This document shows positions 51,589 to 60,491 of a stretch of DNA of 64,000 bases, one piece after another. This stretch comes from Sulfolobales archaeon (GTDB lineage: Archaea > Thermoproteota > Thermoprotei_A > Sulfolobales > NBVN01). Positions within the stretch are counted from its first letter, which is position 1. Each line of letters starts with the position of its first letter. The stretch lies in the NCBI GenBank assembly GCA_026413885.1, contig JAOAKA010000004.1, positions 1 through 64,000 of the forward strand, read 5' to 3'. The notes under the pieces are model-generated. The model was not told the DNA's origin. It ran no database searches and saw nothing but the letters and a program-made list of their open reading frames with translations. The translations under genes were made by a program, and so were the position numbers.

Positions 51589-52215
51589 TTAAATCTGCTG
51601 CATGTGTCTGCTGCTTCTCATCTCTCTCCACGGTCTATAGCACAGCGTGTACCACAGTTCCTCGATTTTCTTTAAGTTAGACTCTAGACTGAGAACTGAG
51701 AGTACCTCAGTGAGACTCGCTCTCATATTCTTGAAGAAGACTAAGTCGTCTTCGTAACCACAGGTTAGCTTAGTGAGTAATTCTCCGTATATCTCCTCAA
51801 TTGCGTGAAGCGAGATTTCACTATATCCTAAGCTATTGAAGAGATTCCTCGACGGAGTGTTCTCAGATCTCGCAGTAGCTACTACTAGGTCTACACCTGC
51901 ATCTTCGAGTAAGTATTCAGCAGAAGACACTAACACTTTTCCGAATCCTCTACCTCTATACTCCTCTCTCACTACGACATAGTAAATCACACCGAGGCTG
52001 CGGTCTAGCTCTAGCTGAGCTGTGTAGAATAGAACCACACCTAAGAGTTTCTCTGAGGCGATTGCGAGGCTGCGGCATATCTTTTGATTGAAGCATGTAG
52101 AGGCGTAGTGAGCCTGCCACATCCCCATAGTTTTCTCGACTAACTCCACTACCTTCTTGACTAAGCCGTAGTCTGAAGAATCTACTTCAACTACTGATAA
52201 ACTATCTTCGCTCAC
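51589..52215 (-). CDS. GNAT-family N-acetyltransferase
   Basis: 208 residues. The GNAT core is recognisable, with strand/loop VVVREEYRGRGFGKVLVSSAE carrying the R/QxxGxG/A acetyl-CoA motif (REEYRGRGFGK), followed by a helix and ENTPSRNLFNSLGYSEISL as the typical C-terminal strand. A 60-residue C-terminal extension is not recognised. It overlaps the SpeH-like gene by 14 bases as the last member of the PAN operon. The substrate could be a protein N terminus, ribosomal protein, polyamine or another amine; context allows none of these to be chosen. Confidence 0.8.
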   Translation of the reverse strand: MSEDSLSVVEVDSSDYGLVKKVVELVEKTMGMWQAHYASTCFNQKICRSLAIASEKLLGVVLFYTAQLELDRSLGVIYYVVVREEYRGRGFGKVLVSSAEYLLEDAGVDLVVATARSENTPSRNLFNSLGYSEISLHAIEEIYGELLTKLTCGYEDDLVFFKNMRASLTEVLSVLSLESNLKKIEELWYTLCYRPWREMRSSRHMQQI

Positions 52216-52585
52216 CGAGAAATTCGCCTCTATATGTGAAGCCTACTCTATAAGACTGAGGCTTCAATATCTCTACTATCTTCTTAAATATTTTCTCCGG
52301 GTCGTAGTCTCCAGTTACAAGCACATCTAGAGTTGCGTATCTATACTCAGCCCATGTATGGATAACTAAGTGTGCTCCCTCTAGGAGAACGATAACTGAA
52401 ACACCCCCCTTCCTACCCCCAAAGCTCCAGGACTTAATCTCTACGGGCTCTATCCCCTCATCTCTGAGTGTGTTCTCGATAGCTCTAACTAAGCTAGCTT
52501 CATTAAATAGTAGCTCGCGATCTATACCATAGAGATTAGCGTAGATATGCTTACCTACTGGAGAGCTCCCAGAAACACCCGACAC
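52202..52585 (-). CDS. SpeH/AdoMet-decarboxylase-like protein lacking the self-cleavage site
   Basis: 127 residues, normal for class 1B S-adenosylmethionine (or crenarchaeal arginine) decarboxylases. The conserved fold is kept: GKHIYANLYGIDRELLFN at the start, VIHTWAEYRYATLDVLVTGD in the middle and RVGFTYRGEFLG at the end. However, residues 69-78 read EGAHLVIHTW where active enzymes have ESH(I/L)SIHTW, so the Glu-Ser pair whose cleavage makes the pyruvoyl cofactor is Gly-Ala here, and the catalytic Cys of the FTCG motif is Thr91. It is most likely a non-cleaving partner or regulator. It sits 13 bases downstream of the gene at 52599 and overlaps the GNAT gene. Confidence 0.82.
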   Translation of the reverse strand: MSGVSGSSPVGKHIYANLYGIDRELLFNEASLVRAIENTLRDEGIEPVEIKSWSFGGRKGGVSVIVLLEGAHLVIHTWAEYRYATLDVLVTGDYDPEKIFKKIVEILKPQSYRVGFTYRGEFLGERR

Positions 52586-52598
52586 CTACGAACACCCA

Positions 52599-53072
52599 CT
52601 ACCTACCGCCGGATTCACTACTTAGTGACTTCATCTTGCTGGAGATAGTGTATAGTGTTAGAGCTATAGTTACTTGAGGTGGTGAGTCCACCGGGAGCTC
52701 CGGTATAGAGAGAGCTTCTATAGGTGCTTCACTCCTACTGTACTCTTCTCCGATGAAGATAAAGGCGTACTTCGAGCCTCCTATTTCGAGGTCTTCTAGC
52801 TTTCGCAGACCACTCTGACCAGGTAGAACTATGTAGACTTCGCTAAATCTAAAGTACTCGAAAACATCTTTAAGACTTGAGAGAACTACTAGAGGTTTAC
52901 CGTATTTGAGAGCTACCTTATACGCTTCCGGTATACCTACTTGCGACGCTAATCCAGTGGTTTTAGTAACTATGAACATATCGACACTAGCTCCTCTAAA
53001 TCCGTAAGCAACTTTAACTGATTCTACTAGTCTATGTGGAGAAGTAACACCTGAGAGTACTACAGTAATCAA
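52599..53072 (-). CDS. Conserved archaeal protein, possible SPOUT/RecB-annotated family
   Basis: 157 residues. The sequence VVLSGVTSPHRLVESVKVAYG at the N terminus, VTKTTGLASQVGIPEAYKVA and YIVLPGQSGLRKLEDLEIG are the most distinctive parts. Similar crenarchaeal proteins have been annotated as RecB-like or as SPOUT-like conserved proteins; the alpha/beta pattern would suit the latter, but I see no catalytic residues that settle it. It lies in the PAN operon, 13 bases after PAN and 13 before the SpeH-like gene. Confidence 0.5.
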   Translation of the reverse strand: MITVVLSGVTSPHRLVESVKVAYGFRGASVDMFIVTKTTGLASQVGIPEAYKVALKYGKPLVVLSSLKDVFEYFRFSEVYIVLPGQSGLRKLEDLEIGGSKYAFIFIGEEYSRSEAPIEALSIPELPVDSPPQVTIALTLYTISSKMKSLSSESGGR

Positions 53073-53085
53073 TGAAGAGCCTCCT

Positions 53086-54255
53086 CTATATGTTCGTCAT
53101 CCAAGCAGCCGCACTTTTTCCACTGGTAGATCTCTTAGACATATATTTACCTATAGCTTGAGTAAAATCATCTATACGGACAGAGCTTGCTCCTCTCCTT
53201 ATGGCGCTATAACCAGCTTCCACACATATAGCCCTAATATCAGCACCACATAATCCATCAGTTATCTTAGCTAACTTCATGAGATCTACATCACTATCTA
53301 GAGGCATCTTAGATGTATGTATCTTGAATATCTCGTATCTACCCGCTAAATCCGGAGATGGTACTTCTATTAGTCTATCGAATCTACCTGGTCTAAGGAG
53401 TGCTGGATCTATAACATCAATTCTGTTTGTAGCAGCCATAACCTTGACTTTATCTAATGAGTCAAAGCCGTCGATTTCTACGAGGAGCTGTGAGAGTGTT
53501 CTATGTATTTCTCTCTCACCGGAGGTTCCAACATCTACTCTCTTAGCTCCTATAGCATCTAGTTCGTCTATGAAGACTATTGCTGGAGCTCTACGTCTAG
53601 CTAGTCTAAAGACTTCTCTAACTATTCTGGCACCCTCACCAACAAATTTCTGTGCGAGTTCTGAAGCCGCCAGCCTAATGAATGTAGCTCTAACTTCACC
53701 AGCTACAGCTCTAGCTAGTAGTGTTTTCCCGCAGCCGGGAGGTCCGTAGAGTAGGACTCCCTTAGGAGGCTCGATACCTATCTTCGAGAAAAGTTCGGGT
53801 GCTTTAAGTGGGAGTTCAACAACTTCTCTTATCTCTCTTATCTGTTCGTGGAGTCCCCCGATGTCTCTAAAGGTTACCGTAGGTCTCTCATCTATCTCCA
53901 TAGCTTTTACGTAGTAGTCTTCTACTATTGGAAGTACTTCAACGATCGCGGACCCTCTCTGATTTAGTGCGACGTGAGCTCCAGGCTTTAGTTTAGAGGT
54001 GTCTACGAAATTACCTATGTTGACAACTAGTGTCGGACCAGCACTACTCCTCACGATAGCTCTTCCATCTTCCAGTTGCTCTAATAGCACTGCTTCAACA
54101 AGTGGTGACGCCATTAACTTATCGATCTCTCCTTTGTAGTAGTTGAGCTCTCTCCTCAGAAACTCTACCTCCGATTCAAGCTGGTGAACTCTCTCCTCCA
54201 GATACTTAGCGTACTCAAAGATATTGCTCTTCTTGTCGCTACTGAAGTGACTCAA
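53086..54255 (-). CDS. pan: Proteasome-activating nucleotidase (PAN)-type AAA ATPase
   Basis: 389 residues. An N-terminal coiled coil (residues 11-49, [20 protein letters not shown]), an OB-fold (about 55-115), then one AAA domain: Walker [11 protein letters not shown] (171-180), Walker [12 protein letters not shown] (226-236), the pore loop FVGEGAR and sensor/Arg-finger region [11 protein letters not shown]. This is the unfoldase that feeds the 20S proteasome. The C terminus ends in AAAWMTNI and lacks the HbYX motif found in euryarchaeal PAN. It is the first gene of an operon with a conserved protein, the SpeH-like protein and a GNAT enzyme. Confidence 0.9.
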   Translation of the reverse strand: MSHFSSDKKSNIFEYAKYLEERVHQLESEVEFLRRELNYYKGEIDKLMASPLVEAVLLEQLEDGRAIVRSSAGPTLVVNIGNFVDTSKLKPGAHVALNQRGSAIVEVLPIVEDYYVKAMEIDERPTVTFRDIGGLHEQIREIREVVELPLKAPELFSKIGIEPPKGVLLYGPPGCGKTLLARAVAGEVRATFIRLAASELAQKFVGEGARIVREVFRLARRRAPAIVFIDELDAIGAKRVDVGTSGEREIHRTLSQLLVEIDGFDSLDKVKVMAATNRIDVIDPALLRPGRFDRLIEVPSPDLAGRYEIFKIHTSKMPLDSDVDLMKLAKITDGLCGADIRAICVEAGYSAIRRGASSVRIDDFTQAIGKYMSKRSTSGKSAAAWMTNI

Positions 54256-54416
54256 GACATCTACACCACTGTCTTACTAGCTACAGAACTTATTTATAAG
54301 GATTAAGATGCCGGATGTGCGGAGCGAGTAAGATGTGGTGCTCTCAATGCTAAATACAGCTTCAACATCTACTGTTGAGTAGCTTATAACATATCTCACA
54401 GTCGAGTAGGTCGGGT

Positions 54417-55163
54417 ATGCGAGCAGTGAGTGCCTTAGTCGATTCTCACATACATCTCTACGAATATGGAGATAGCTGGGTAAAGTACTGTAGTGGTAGG
54501 TACTCGATGATAGCTGTTTCAGACGATTTAACCTCTAGCTTAGAAACTTTTGATATATGTAGAAGGTGTCCTCACGCAGTGCCGGCGGTAGGAATTCACC
54601 CATGGAACGCAGGTAGAGTGAGTGTTGAAGATTCTCTAAAAGCCATTGAGAAGCTCGTGAGTGAATACAATATCTACTTCCTAGGTGAAGTTGGGCTAGA
54701 TAGAATATTCCACCCAGAGACATTTGAGATACAGCGAAAGCTGTTTGAAGGATTTCTGAGAATCGCCTCCGAGCATAGACTCGGCTTGAGTATTCACGCA
54801 GCTGGAGCTTGGAGAGATGTGTTAGATTTGCTGAGGAAGTACGAAGTAGCTGCGGTTGTTTTCCACTGGTATACAGGCCCTCTAGAACTAATTGACGAAA
54901 TCGTTAATGAAGGATTCTTCATCGGCATAAACCCAGCTCTCTTCATACAGAAAAAACATGAAGTAGTTGTGGAAAAAGCACCTATTGAAGCGATACTCAC
55001 AGAATCAGATGGCCCATATAGGTATAGAGGACTCTCTCTCGGACCAGAGCTCCTCAGCGATCTACTGGAGAAAATCTCTCAGTTAAAGCATGTAGGTGTA
55101 GATGAAGTCTTCGAGCAAGTAGCTAGAAACTTCAGCAAGTTGGTTTCATCTGTCAGAAGGTAG
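54417..55163 (+). CDS. TatD-family metal-dependent hydrolase
   Basis: 248 residues, near the family size. The metal-site motifs are DSHIHLYEYG (residues 7-16), VGIHPWN, LGEVGLDRI, SIHAAGAWRDV, VVFHWYTG and TESDGPYRYRG, in the right order for a TatD DNase/hydrolase TIM barrel. TatD proteins remove nucleotides from DNA 3' ends or hydrolyse related substrates. It is a single gene divergent from pan and 113 bases upstream of an ECF transporter set. Confidence 0.87.
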   Translation: MRAVSALVDSHIHLYEYGDSWVKYCSGRYSMIAVSDDLTSSLETFDICRRCPHAVPAVGIHPWNAGRVSVEDSLKAIEKLVSEYNIYFLGEVGLDRIFHPETFEIQRKLFEGFLRIASEHRLGLSIHAAGAWRDVLDLLRKYEVAAVVFHWYTGPLELIDEIVNEGFFIGINPALFIQKKHEVVVEKAPIEAILTESDGPYRYRGLSLGPELLSDLLEKISQLKHVGVDEVFEQVARNFSKLVSSVRR

Positions 55164-55276
55164 CTGTGACATTCTTGAACTTCTCGATGTAGAAACACTT
55201 ATAAATCCCACAGATACTGAGAAGAAAAATGTAGACTCTGCTTATTTACAATATCTACAACTTCCTGAGGGCATCT

Positions 55277-55876
55277 ATGAGCACTCGAACTCCGAGAGAA
55301 GCAAGATCTGCTGGAAGGCTGCTAGAGCTATCTACGGCTTCAGCTCTAGTAGCCTTATCACTAGTGCTTCACATATTTAAGCTTCCATACCCTCCGGCAC
55401 CGTTTCTTAAATTCGACGGTGTTGGGATACCACTAGCAGTTCTAGCTCTCTACTCTCAAAAAATGTCTCTATTAGTGCTACCGGTGGTCTTCGTCGGACT
55501 CCACTTGATGGGTGCGGACTTCGTTGGTGCGAGTATGAAGATAGCTGCTGAAGTATCTACCTTCCTACCTATATCACTACTCTACAGCCACCTATGTCTA
55601 AAGAGAGCATATACTAGGTGCTACATCGTATCTATAGTTGTCGGTATGGTTTTTAGAGTCTTCACAATGTCTCTTCTCAACTATCTAGTGACGCCGCACT
55701 GGTTGGTCTTAGTATATGGGTGGACTTACGATAGAGCCTACTCAGTAACTATAGCACTACTACCACATATAGCAGTTTTTAACGCTATAGCAGCTTCATA
55801 TATTGGAGTTCTATCAACTGGAGTTTTTAGAGTAGTATCTAAAACTCTAGGCGTCAGTGGCTTCAAGAAAATGTGA
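55277..55876 (+). CDS. ECF transporter substrate-binding (S) subunit, RibU-like
   Basis: 199 residues with about six spans. The LVLHIFKLPYPPAPFLKFDGVGIPLAVLALY region, with an acidic residue in LKFDGVGIP, resembles riboflavin-type S components of ECF importers. The next two genes encode the fused ATPases and the T subunit, overlapping by 4 and 22 bases, so the set is a complete importer. The presence of a UbiX-like flavin enzyme 98 bases downstream adds weight to a flavin substrate, but other vitamins cannot be excluded. The TATA-like acttataaat lies near 55197. Confidence 0.7.
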   Translation: MSTRTPREARSAGRLLELSTASALVALSLVLHIFKLPYPPAPFLKFDGVGIPLAVLALYSQKMSLLVLPVVFVGLHLMGADFVGASMKIAAEVSTFLPISLLYSHLCLKRAYTRCYIVSIVVGMVFRVFTMSLLNYLVTPHWLVLVYGWTYDRAYSVTIALLPHIAVFNAIAASYIGVLSTGVFRVVSKTLGVSGFKKM

Positions 55877-57375
55877 ATAAAATGGCTGACAACACCTCCC
55901 CGATTATTTCAGGAGTTCGAGACGATTCAACTCGACCATTAGTAGTGAAAAACCTCTGGTTTCGCTACCCGACATCATCTAATTGGGTCCTTCGAGGAGT
56001 AAATCTCTCCGTAGGTCCTGGTGAAGTAGTTCTAATAGTCGGTGCTAGTGGTTCCGGGAAGACTACCCTCTTAAGATCTCTAACTGGTGTTGGATCGTGG
56101 ATCTATAGAGGGGAGGCAGTAGGTGAAGTACTACTTGGTGGAAGAAGAATAGAAGAGCTAGCTATAGAAGATCTTCGAAGGTTAGTTCAAGTAGTAAATC
56201 AGAATGTGTATACTCACTTTATAGAGCACGTAGTTAAGTCAGATCTCTACAATACCTCTATCGCTATTCACGGGGTAGATAGAGGTAGAAAGATGTTTTG
56301 GAAGGTAGTTAATATATTTAAACTAGAGAAACTACTGAAGAAGAAGTTCTTCGAGCTCTCGGGAGGTCAGTTGAGGAGAGCAGCTATCGCGAAGGCCATG
56401 CTGTGGGATCCGAGTGTAGTGATATTGGATGAACCACTAATGTGGCTTGATGATGAAGGTCTTGAAGAAGTCAGAGAGCTCATTACAACACTTAAATCTA
56501 TGGGAAAGTCTATCGTAATCTTTGAGCACAGATTTGTTAGTCTACTAAAGCTGGCTAGTAGTGTATACTTACTGAAAAGTGGGGTTCTCAAGATGATGAA
56601 CCACGAGCAGCTTAGGTATCCTAGAGACATCTCTCTCAAGGTTCTCGTGAAGTCTGATGAAGATACTGGAGTAGGTAGTTTAGATAGCTATGTAGAGCTG
56701 TTGGGAGTTAGAGATGTGTGGTTTAAGTACGATAGAAGTGAGGACTGGCTTCTTAAAGGGGTTAATCTTACTGCTTCTAGTCGGAATAGCACTATAGCTA
56801 TATATGGATTAAACGGTAGTGGTAAGTCTACTCTACTCAAGTTGATAGCGGGATATCTCTCTCCGTCAAAGGGAAGGATCGAGAGATCCTCTAGGATTAA
56901 GACTATCTATATTCCACAGAACATCTACCTATTCTTCACTGAAGAGAGTTTAAAGAGAGAATTTGAGGTAACTTGCTCTAAGTATCTCGAGAGAGAAATC
57001 TGCCTGGAGATTGGAGTTAAGAAGCTGAGGAGTTTAGGAGTAGATGTAGAACTCGATGCATCACCATTCAATCTATCTTGGGGGCAGGCTGTAAGAGCTG
57101 CTATATCTATAGCTACTTCCGTAGGTAGCGACACAATTCTCTTGCTAGATGAGCCGTTTACTGGGTTGACCTACGCAGATAGACTCTCACTAGCCTCACT
57201 CCTCAACAGTATAAATTCTCCTAAAGTCATAACCGTCAGTAATAGGGAGACTATATCTCTAATACAACCAGCGAAAATATATGAAATAAGAAGCGGTCTC
57301 TTGTTCGACTTCAACTCTGAGGTTGACCTAGAGGTTATCACAGCAGCTGAAAAATGCAGAGAGCTAGGTATGTAG
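55873..57375 (+). CDS. ECF transporter ATPase, two ABC domains in one chain (A1-A2)
   Basis: 500 residues with two nucleotide-binding domains. First: Walker A VGASGSGKTTLLRS, signature LSGGQLRRA, Walker B VVILDEPLMWLD. Second: GLNGSGKSTLLKLI, a non-canonical signature LSWGQAVR in place of LSGGQ, and LLLDEPFTGL. Energy-coupling ATPases of this kind power uptake by ECF S subunits. The start overlaps the S subunit by 4 bases; the T subunit overlaps the end by 22 bases. The altered second signature suggests uneven ATP sites. Confidence 0.88.
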   Translation: MNKMADNTSPIISGVRDDSTRPLVVKNLWFRYPTSSNWVLRGVNLSVGPGEVVLIVGASGSGKTTLLRSLTGVGSWIYRGEAVGEVLLGGRRIEELAIEDLRRLVQVVNQNVYTHFIEHVVKSDLYNTSIAIHGVDRGRKMFWKVVNIFKLEKLLKKKFFELSGGQLRRAAIAKAMLWDPSVVILDEPLMWLDDEGLEEVRELITTLKSMGKSIVIFEHRFVSLLKLASSVYLLKSGVLKMMNHEQLRYPRDISLKVLVKSDEDTGVGSLDSYVELLGVRDVWFKYDRSEDWLLKGVNLTASSRNSTIAIYGLNGSGKSTLLKLIAGYLSPSKGRIERSSRIKTIYIPQNIYLFFTEESLKREFEVTCSKYLEREICLEIGVKKLRSLGVDVELDASPFNLSWGQAVRAAISIATSVGSDTILLLDEPFTGLTYADRLSLASLLNSINSPKVITVSNRETISLIQPAKIYEIRSGLLFDFNSEVDLEVITAAEKCRELGM

Positions 57376-58097
57376 GGTGTTTAGTATTGTCAACACTCAG
57401 AGATTTCGCTTACGTCTTCATAGTTTCCGATAAGGCTGAGAGCTTCGGCTTACTCACCAAGGTTTTAATCCCAGTGCTACTCACACTATCACTGTCTCTA
57501 CCCTACATATTTCCGGGTGTTAAGATTTCAGCTGTACAGACACTAGTAGCTTTACTCTACGAAGTAGCTATCGCAGTCTATCTCGCAGGTTTTAGAAGAT
57601 TTGTAGGCATGTTGAGATTTATCGGGTTATTCATACTGTTGGGTTTCACATTAAATATTGTTTCAGTATTCATGGGGGCCGAGCCCTTCGATCCTATCTA
57701 TATAGCACTCGCAACTCTTCGAGTAGTTGCTGTAGTATTAGCTATAACACTACTATTTCAAATGCTATCGATCAGTGAGATTAGATATCTCCTGCTGAAA
57801 CTCAAGCTTAAGTACTACTCGGAGGTGTTTGCTGTAGCAATGGCTCAGCTCCCGTCTACATTCATATCTTTCTCAGAAGCGTATATAGCAGCTAAGTTGA
57901 AGCTTGGAGGTAGAAGTATCGCTTCACTTATAAAACCTCTAGTAGTAGAATCGATTTTAAACAGTAGATATGTAGCTGAAGCTCTCTACATGCATGGACT
58001 ACCACCAGTTGCTAGGCCTAGACTACTCAGTCCTCTGGACCCAGTACTGCTAGTTCCAGCGGTTGTAGTCTCCCTTCTACACCTTATGGTGACTTAA
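57354..58097 (+). CDS. ECF transporter transmembrane (T) subunit
   Basis: 247 residues with about five spans, preceded by a basic N terminus. The cytoplasmic part after the membrane region (EVFAVAMAQLPSTFISFSEAY and AAKLKLGGRSIASLIKPLVV) matches CbiQ/EcfT-type coupling helices that touch the ATPases, including an ARxR-like set of basic residues (KLKLGGRS). It joins the ATPase and S component. The ATG 57354 lies inside the ATPase gene, so they are translationally coupled. Confidence 0.8.
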   Translation: MQRARYVGCLVLSTLRDFAYVFIVSDKAESFGLLTKVLIPVLLTLSLSLPYIFPGVKISAVQTLVALLYEVAIAVYLAGFRRFVGMLRFIGLFILLGFTLNIVSVFMGAEPFDPIYIALATLRVVAVVLAITLLFQMLSISEIRYLLLKLKLKYYSEVFAVAMAQLPSTFISFSEAYIAAKLKLGGRSIASLIKPLVVESILNSRYVAEALYMHGLPPVARPRLLSPLDPVLLVPAVVVSLLHLMVT

Positions 58098-58194
58098 TCG
58101 AGACTGAGTACTCGCTCACTAAGTAGGAGCATTTAAATCACAGTACTTAATAGAGTATGTCCGTGGATCGTATCGAAAACTTGAGGGTGAATAC

Positions 58195-58821
58195 ATGTAC
58201 GTAGTAGTTGAAGTAACTGGTAGTAGTGGACTAGTACTAGCTCTCAGATTAATTGAAGTCCTCAACTCCATGAACTATAGAGTTGATGTAGTACTCTCTA
58301 GAGCGTCAGTTAAAGTAGCTGAAAGTGAGTGTGCTTCATCTGAGTTCTTTACGTCTAAAATACGTGAACTCGGTGCTAGAGAGGTCTACTGGGAGGACGA
58401 CCTCGACGCACCTCTATCTAGCTCTAGCTACTTAATCTACGTGGACTGGGTAGCTATAGTACCTGCCTCTATAAAGACTGTGTCATCAATAGCTCATGGA
58501 TTATCTGATAATTTAGTTGTGAGAACAGCTATGAATGCTTTAAGACTCGGTAAGAAGGTTATCGCTGTTGTTAGAGAGTCACCACTGGGATATATCGAGC
58601 TACGCTCTCTCTATATGGCGGCGAGAGCTGGTGTAATAATCGTCCCAGCTGTAGTAGGTTTCTACACAAAACCAAGAACTCTCCGCGACGTAGTTGACTT
58701 CATAGTCGGCAAGGTTCTTGATGCAGCTGGTGTAGTGAGTCACTCTCTCTACACTAGGTGGCCTCACTCTCGAGCTACAGGTGAGGATCTATGCTCAATG
58801 CTCTATGAGAAGAGTAAGTAG
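58195..58821 (+). CDS. ubiX: UbiX-like flavin prenyltransferase
   Basis: 208 residues, the size of UbiX. The sequence GSSGLVLALRLIEVL at the start, then VAIVPASIKTVSSIAHGLSDNLVVRTA (the FMN- and phosphate-binding part) and VVRESPLGYIELRSLYMAA are diagnostic. It joins a dimethylallyl group to FMN to make the prenylated cofactor of UbiD-type decarboxylases. No ubiD is present here, but it follows a RibU-like importer by 98 bases. The assignment is firm; the partner decarboxylase must be elsewhere. Confidence 0.9.
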   Translation: MYVVVEVTGSSGLVLALRLIEVLNSMNYRVDVVLSRASVKVAESECASSEFFTSKIRELGAREVYWEDDLDAPLSSSSYLIYVDWVAIVPASIKTVSSIAHGLSDNLVVRTAMNALRLGKKVIAVVRESPLGYIELRSLYMAARAGVIIVPAVVGFYTKPRTLRDVVDFIVGKVLDAAGVVSHSLYTRWPHSRATGEDLCSMLYEKSK

Positions 58822-58883
58822 ACTTCGTTAGAGACCACTCGAGTGATGAATTAAGAAGATCGAGAAGATAGCTGCTGACTGAG

Positions 58884-59978
58884 CTATATTTCGTAGAGTA
58901 CTTCACGGTTTTCTAGAGCTTCCTGTAGCACTTTCTTAAGTAGGTCCAGGTTGATCTTTTTTAAAGCAGATGTCTCGACAACTCTATATGGCCACACCCC
59001 CCGACTTACTTCTGAATCAACTAGAGACTTCAACCTAGCTACTCTATCACTGCTAACTAAGTCTAACTTATTTAGAACTACAACCAAGGGTTTACCTACA
59101 TACCCTATGTTAACTAAGATCTTCAAAGACTCTCTGAGCTTCACATAGAACGCTCTATCTTCATCTGAGCTATCCATAACTAAGACTACTGCTGAAGAAG
59201 TCGATATCTCTCTTAAAGTCGTGTAGAATGCTTCAACTATCTCTGGAGGTATATTCTTTATAAAACCTATAGTATCTATAAAGACAGCTTTCAAGTCATT
59301 GAGAGGAACCATCTTTGCTTTCGTTGATGTAGTTGTTAGTAGTTCGGGTCCTGTAGCTCTGCTTTCACCAGTTAAAGAGTTGAAGAGAGTTGTTTTTCCA
59401 GCGTTTGTGTATCCAGCTATAGCTATGTGGATAAGACCGCTCTCTTCTCTCCTAACTCTCTCGTAGTCCTTAATCTTCTTAAGTTTCTCCAACTCTCTAC
59501 GCAGTCTACTGATTCTCTTTCTGACATGCGAGTAGTAGGCATCTATAGCGTAACCACCCGGCCCGAGAAAACCGGGTAACTCACCTATCTTAACTCTATT
59601 TATCCAGTCTCTTAGTAGAGGTATCTGGTGCCTTAGTCTAGCCATCTCTATTTGAATCTTTGCTTCTTTAGAACCTGCGTGTTCCGCTAAGACACTGAGG
59701 ATCAGTAGAACTCTATCTTCAACAATAACTCCGAGTTCCTTCATTAGATGGCTTACATGTCTGGGACTAAGTGTGTCGTAGATGTAGACTATGTTGTGCT
59801 GTCCGCCTTCAACCTTCTCTTTAACTATCTTCAGCCACTTAGGTGTTAGATATGTTGATGTAGAAGCTCTATATCTTTCTGGTAGCTCTACCGCCTCTAC
59901 TCTACTATGGAGTACTCTAGCTAGTTCGAGAGCTTCAGCAATGTCTTCAGTTTTAGCGATAACGAGTGCTGTAGTCAA
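58884..59978 (-). CDS. hflX: HflX-family ribosome-associated GTPase
   Basis: 364 residues. An N-terminal HflX domain contains the conserved IVYIYDTLSPRHVSHLMKEL, a basic coiled linker (VRKRISRLRRELEKLKKIKD), then the GTPase domain: GYTNAGKTTLFNSLTGE (G1), DTIGFIKNIP (G3) and NKLDL (G4). HflX binds the large ribosomal subunit and can split stalled ribosomes. It follows the MBF1 gene without a single intervening base, so they form one transcript; pairing a ribosome factor with MBF1 makes sense, since MBF1 also associates with ribosomes in archaea. Confidence 0.92.
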   Translation of the reverse strand: MTTALVIAKTEDIAEALELARVLHSRVEAVELPERYRASTSTYLTPKWLKIVKEKVEGGQHNIVYIYDTLSPRHVSHLMKELGVIVEDRVLLILSVLAEHAGSKEAKIQIEMARLRHQIPLLRDWINRVKIGELPGFLGPGGYAIDAYYSHVRKRISRLRRELEKLKKIKDYERVRREESGLIHIAIAGYTNAGKTTLFNSLTGESRATGPELLTTTSTKAKMVPLNDLKAVFIDTIGFIKNIPPEIVEAFYTTLREISTSSAVVLVMDSSDEDRAFYVKLRESLKILVNIGYVGKPLVVVLNKLDLVSSDRVARLKSLVDSEVSRGVWPYRVVETSALKKINLDLLKKVLQEALENREVLYEI

Positions 59979-60491
59979 CTATTTCTCACGCTTCTTTAGA
60001 GAGACTACATCACCTAAAGTTAGCTCCTTCATTTTAGCTGGATTCGGTAGGCGGGTTTCCGCAGCATCTACTACCGGCTCTAGAAGCTTAACGGAGAGAA
60101 CTTCTTCAAGTCTTCTAGCTAGAGCTATTGTTGGTACCAGCCTCCCGGACTCGATCCTCTTTATAGTGTTCTCACTCTCTTTAATCATGTCTGCCAGTGC
60201 TTTCTGAGTTAGTCCTAGTCTCTCTCTAGCTTGCTTAACTCTTTCCGCATAATCAGGTACAACCTCATACTCCTCTAAAACTCTCTCTTCACTCTTCTTT
60301 ACAGACTTCACACTGGTTCTCGGAGGCCGGGTTTTTGCGGTTTCTTCTCTTATCTCTCTCGCTACATCACCTCTAACTAGCCTACTATAGCACGATGAAC
60401 AGACAGATAGCCTAACGTTCTCCACATACATTACTTTCAGTTCGCGCTTGAGTACTGACCTGCCACACATCTCACAGTATCCGTAACTCAA
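59979..60491 (-). CDS. mbf1: MBF1-like protein (zinc ribbon plus HTH)
   Basis: 170 residues. An N-terminal zinc ribbon (CEMCGRS and CSSCYSR), a basic linker and a Cro/C1-type helix-turn-helix (RLGLTQKALADMIKESENTI then RIESGRLVPTIALARRLEEV) are in the order typical of archaeal MBF1. In archaea the protein is linked to translation and ribosomes rather than to transcription activation. It begins with TTG and heads the transcript that continues into hflX. Confidence 0.92.
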   Translation of the reverse strand: MSYGYCEMCGRSVLKRELKVMYVENVRLSVCSSCYSRLVRGDVAREIREETAKTRPPRTSVKSVKKSEERVLEEYEVVPDYAERVKQARERLGLTQKALADMIKESENTIKRIESGRLVPTIALARRLEEVLSVKLLEPVVDAAETRLPNPAKMKELTLGDVVSLKKREK

